A model generated the notes under the pieces. It saw only the letters and a list, made by a program, of their open reading frames with translations. It had not been told where the DNA came from and did not search any database. From Syntrophomonas_B sp035447945 (GTDB taxonomy: Bacteria; Bacillota; Syntrophomonadia; Syntrophomonadales; Syntrophomonadaceae), in contig DAOTHZ010000081.1 of the NCBI GenBank assembly GCA_035447945.1, positions 1 to 8,307 on the forward strand: DNA of 8,307 nucleotides, given 5' to 3'. The position numbers were made by a program, and so were the translations under genes. Shown in pieces: positions 6,497 through 8,307 of the stretch. Within the stretch, counting starts at the first letter, position 1; every line of letters starts with the position of its first letter.

Positions 6497-7144
6497 GTGG
6501 TGAAGAAAATCGAGCTAAATGAACGACAGATTAGAATCCTGGAAATCGTCAAACAAAACGGTCCCATAACCGGCGAAAGCATTGCGGAATTGCTGGAAGT
6601 GACCCGGGCGGCACTGCGCTCCGATCTGGCAGTATTGACCATGTCCGGTTATTTGGAGGCCAAACCACGGGTAGGCTACACTTATAAAGCAGACGGAGTA
6701 GACAATAAAATAAGAAAGGTATTGAATCAATACCGGGTCAGGGATATCATGTCAATGGCCGTCGTCGTCAAGGAAAACTGCAGTATTTATGATGCCATCG
6801 TGACGCTTTTTGTAGAGGACACCGGCAGTATTTTCGTGCTGGATACAGAAAACTATCTGGCCGGCGTGGTGTCCCGCAAGGATTTGCTGAAAACGACCCT
6901 GGGACAGGCCGATATCCACAAAATGCCGGTCAGTGTCATCATGACCCGCATGCCCAACATTATTACAACAACCGGCGATGAGACTGCTGTGGAAGCAGTC
7001 AAGAAAATCGTCGAACACGAAGTAGACAGTCTGCCGGTGGTCAAATGCTATCTCGGTCCGCACAACGATGAAAAGTGCGAAGTCGTTGGGCGAATCACCA
7101 AAACCAATATTGCCAGAATATTTTTGGATCTGGCATGTAAATAA
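6497..7144 (+). CDS. ccpN: CcpN-like transcriptional repressor with HTH and two CBS domains
   Basis: This is close to B. subtilis CcpN (YqzB), a repressor of gluconeogenic genes (gapB, pckA) whose CBS domains respond to adenine nucleotides. Residues 1-62 form the winged helix-turn-helix. ELNERQIRILEIVKQNGPIT leads into SIAELLEVTRAALRSDLAVLTMSGYLEAKPRVGY, nearly word for word the CcpN pattern. CBS 1 spans about 83-133 (VRDIMS...VSRKDLL), and CBS 2 about 148-206 (VIMTRMPNI...VVGRITKTN). The 215-residue length is normal. The start is GTG at 6497 or the adjacent GTG at 6500. Neither has a strong ribosome binding site, and the start lies in a possible hairpin. The PPDK regulatory protein follows after 17 bases, an arrangement conserved in Firmicutes. 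Targets in this organism are unknown. The co-transcribed ppdK, or the operon itself, are natural candidates by inference. Confidence 0.94.
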   Translation: MVKKIELNERQIRILEIVKQNGPITGESIAELLEVTRAALRSDLAVLTMSGYLEAKPRVGYTYKADGVDNKIRKVLNQYRVRDIMSMAVVVKENCSIYDAIVTLFVEDTGSIFVLDTENYLAGVVSRKDLLKTTLGQADIHKMPVSVIMTRMPNIITTTGDETAVEAVKKIVEHEVDSLPVVKCYLGPHNDEKCEVVGRITKTNIARIFLDLACK

Positions 7145-7161
7145 CGAGGGGGTTAATCATT

Positions 7162-7983
7162 TTGACAGAACATTTGCCCGGTGTGTTTATTGTGTCTGAT
7201 TCAATCGGGGAAACTGCGGAAATGGTAGTCAGAGCAGCTGCCAGTCAGTTCAACTCCGGAAATATGGAAATCAGACGCATTCCCAACATATCTGACCAGA
7301 GTATTCTGGATGAAATCGTCGTTCAGGCGGCAGAAAAGAAATATATCATCGCATACACGCTGGTACTTAAAGATCTGGCGGATCATCTCCAGCTCAAAGC
7401 CAGTGAGGCCGGAGTGGTATGTGTAGACATTCTGGGGCCCATCATCGAGGCCTTTAAAAATGCCAGTCACATCGAACCCAAGCTCGAACCGGGTTTGCTG
7501 CGCAAGGTGGATGAAATGTATTACCGGCGGATTGAGGCAGTAGAGTTTGCCGTGCGCTATGATGACGGCAAAGATCCCCGCGGCATTGCGCTGGCTGATA
7601 TTGTACTGGTGGGCGTATCCCGCACTTCCAAGACCCCCCTATCCATGTATCTGGCCCACAAACGTCTGAAAGTAGCCAATGTTCCGCTGGTGCCTGAAAT
7701 CGCCCCCCCGGATGAATTGTTCTCTGTAGAGCGGGGCAAGTTGATTGGGTTGGTCATTCATCCCGAGCTGCTTAACAGCATTCGCACTGAACGCCTCAAG
7801 ACACTGGGCCTTTCCCACCAGGCCAGCTATGCCAATGAGGAAAGGATTCTCGAGGAACTGGAGTATTCAGATAAAATCATGAAAAAACTTGGCTGTCCGG
7901 TCATTGATGTCACCAATCGAGCGGTGGAAGAAACAGCCAGCAAAATATTGGAAATATACTATAGGAGGTTAAGTAATGTCTAG
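7162..7983 (+). CDS. Pyruvate, phosphate dikinase regulatory protein (PDRP; B. subtilis YqfL-type)
   Basis: PDRP is a bifunctional enzyme. It inactivates pyruvate, phosphate dikinase by ADP-dependent phosphorylation of an active-site threonine and reactivates it by phosphate-dependent dephosphorylation. The 273-residue product has the family's N-terminal VSDSIGETAEMVVRAA (11-26), the conserved block RRIEAVEFAVRYDDGKDPRGI (122-142), and the P-loop GVSRTSKT (151-158) followed by PLSMYLA. NVPLVPEI and later VIDVTNRAVEETASKI also fit. A related group regulates PEP synthetase, but the adjacent ppdK favours the PPDK-type enzyme. The start is TTG at 7162, 8 bases after GAGGGGGTT (7146-7153). No other start agrees with the family's beginning. 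The 3' end overlaps ppdK by 8 bases, so enzyme and regulator are translationally coupled. The gene symbol is left blank because names vary. Confidence 0.96.
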   Translation: MTEHLPGVFIVSDSIGETAEMVVRAAASQFNSGNMEIRRIPNISDQSILDEIVVQAAEKKYIIAYTLVLKDLADHLQLKASEAGVVCVDILGPIIEAFKNASHIEPKLEPGLLRKVDEMYYRRIEAVEFAVRYDDGKDPRGIALADIVLVGVSRTSKTPLSMYLAHKRLKVANVPLVPEIAPPDELFSVERGKLIGLVIHPELLNSIRTERLKTLGLSHQASYANEERILEELEYSDKIMKKLGCPVIDVTNRAVEETASKILEIYYRRLSNV

Positions 7984-8307
7984 CAAGAAGTTCATCTACC
8001 TGTTTGAAGAGGGAAAATCAGACATGAAAAACATTCTCGGCGGCAAAGGAGCCAATCTGGCTGAGATGACCAAGATCGGTCTGCCGGTGCCGCCCGGTTT
8101 TACGATAACCGCTGAAGCCTGCAATGTTTATCAGGAGTTAAAAGGCGATTTTCCGCCGGGGTTAATGGACGATGCTTTTGTTGCTTTGAAAAAGCTGGAA
8201 GAAAAAACCGGCAAGCATTTCGGCAGCAAAGACAATCCCCTTTTAGTATCGGTTCGTTCCGGAGCGGCAGTTTCCATGCCGGGCATGATGGATACCATCC
8301 TCAATCT
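7976..8307 (+). CDS. ppdK: Pyruvate, phosphate dikinase, N-terminal part (3' end outside the window)
   Basis: PPDK interconverts pyruvate + ATP + Pi and PEP + AMP + PPi. In anaerobes it can run in either the gluconeogenic or the glycolytic direction. Only the first 110 codons of a roughly 880-residue protein are present. The translation starts MSSKKFIYLFEEGK and shows the ATP-grasp N-terminal signature GGKGANLAEM (22-31), GLPVPPGFTIT (35-45) and VSVRSGAAVSMPGMMDTILN (91-110). Lys24 and Arg94 correspond to conserved nucleotide-binding residues in PPDK. The start is ATG at 7976 with a strong AGGAGG (7963-7968) 7 bases upstream, inside the end of the PDRP gene. The histidine carrier domain and the threonine modified by PDRP lie beyond the window. 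Identity is secure despite truncation. Confidence 0.96.
   Translation, partial: MSSKKFIYLFEEGKSDMKNILGGKGANLAEMTKIGLPVPPGFTITAEACNVYQELKGDFPPGLMDDAFVALKKLEEKTGKHFGSKDNPLLVSVRSGAAVSMPGMMDTILN

Noticed and set aside
1..8307. Search by eye for CRISPR repeats, IS ends, attachment sites, tRNA or phage genes
   Set aside because: No repeated units, transposase-like frames, cloverleaf sequences or abrupt compositional shifts were seen. The segment reads as core chromosome.

Overview
The window looks like a chromosomal housekeeping segment of a low- to mid-GC Gram-positive bacterium (Firmicutes), most likely a Clostridia-type anaerobe. The evidence is a tRNA-responsive T-box leader before glyQS, strong AGGAGG-type ribosome binding sites, frequent TTG and GTG starts, and the gene order era ... 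recO-glyQ-glyS-ccpN-PDRP. That order is close to the one in Bacillus subtilis (era-recO-glyQ-glyS-ccpN-yqfL). A pyruvate phosphate dikinase gene directly after its regulatory protein suggests PEP/pyruvate metabolism of the kind common in anaerobic clostridia. I cannot name the species. All genes are on the + strand, and I see no mobile element, CRISPR array, tRNA or rRNA.

Layout. Bases 2-688 hold the C-terminal three quarters of Era, the ribosome-assembly GTPase. Next come deoC (734-1402), an unrecognised 289-residue protein (1417-2286) and recO (2355-3113, or from 2310). The gaps are short and there is no visible terminator, so these four probably form one transcription unit. A promoter (3110-3138), whose -35 hexamer includes the recO stop codon, appears to start a new unit. 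It is followed by a glycine T-box leader (about 3150-3366) with a complete, mutually exclusive antiterminator/terminator pair. glyQ (3417-4331) and glyS (4331-6397) overlap by one base and encode the two subunits of glycyl-tRNA synthetase.

After a 99-base AT-rich gap come ccpN (6497-7144), the PPDK regulatory protein (7162-7983) and the start of ppdK (7976 to the window end), overlapping by 8 bases. These three genes form a compact control module for the pyruvate/PEP node. CcpN is a CBS-domain repressor of gluconeogenic genes. PDRP switches PPDK off and on by phosphorylation and phosphorolysis in response to ADP. PPDK interconverts pyruvate and PEP.

Most of the window is ordinary conserved biology. 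The points worth a second look are the unrecognised gene between deoC and recO, deoC sitting within an era-recO cluster, the promoter embedded in the recO stop, the full glycine T-box, CcpN-operator-like sequences and a start-codon hairpin upstream of ccpN, and the gathering of repressor, regulatory enzyme and target enzyme in one operon.
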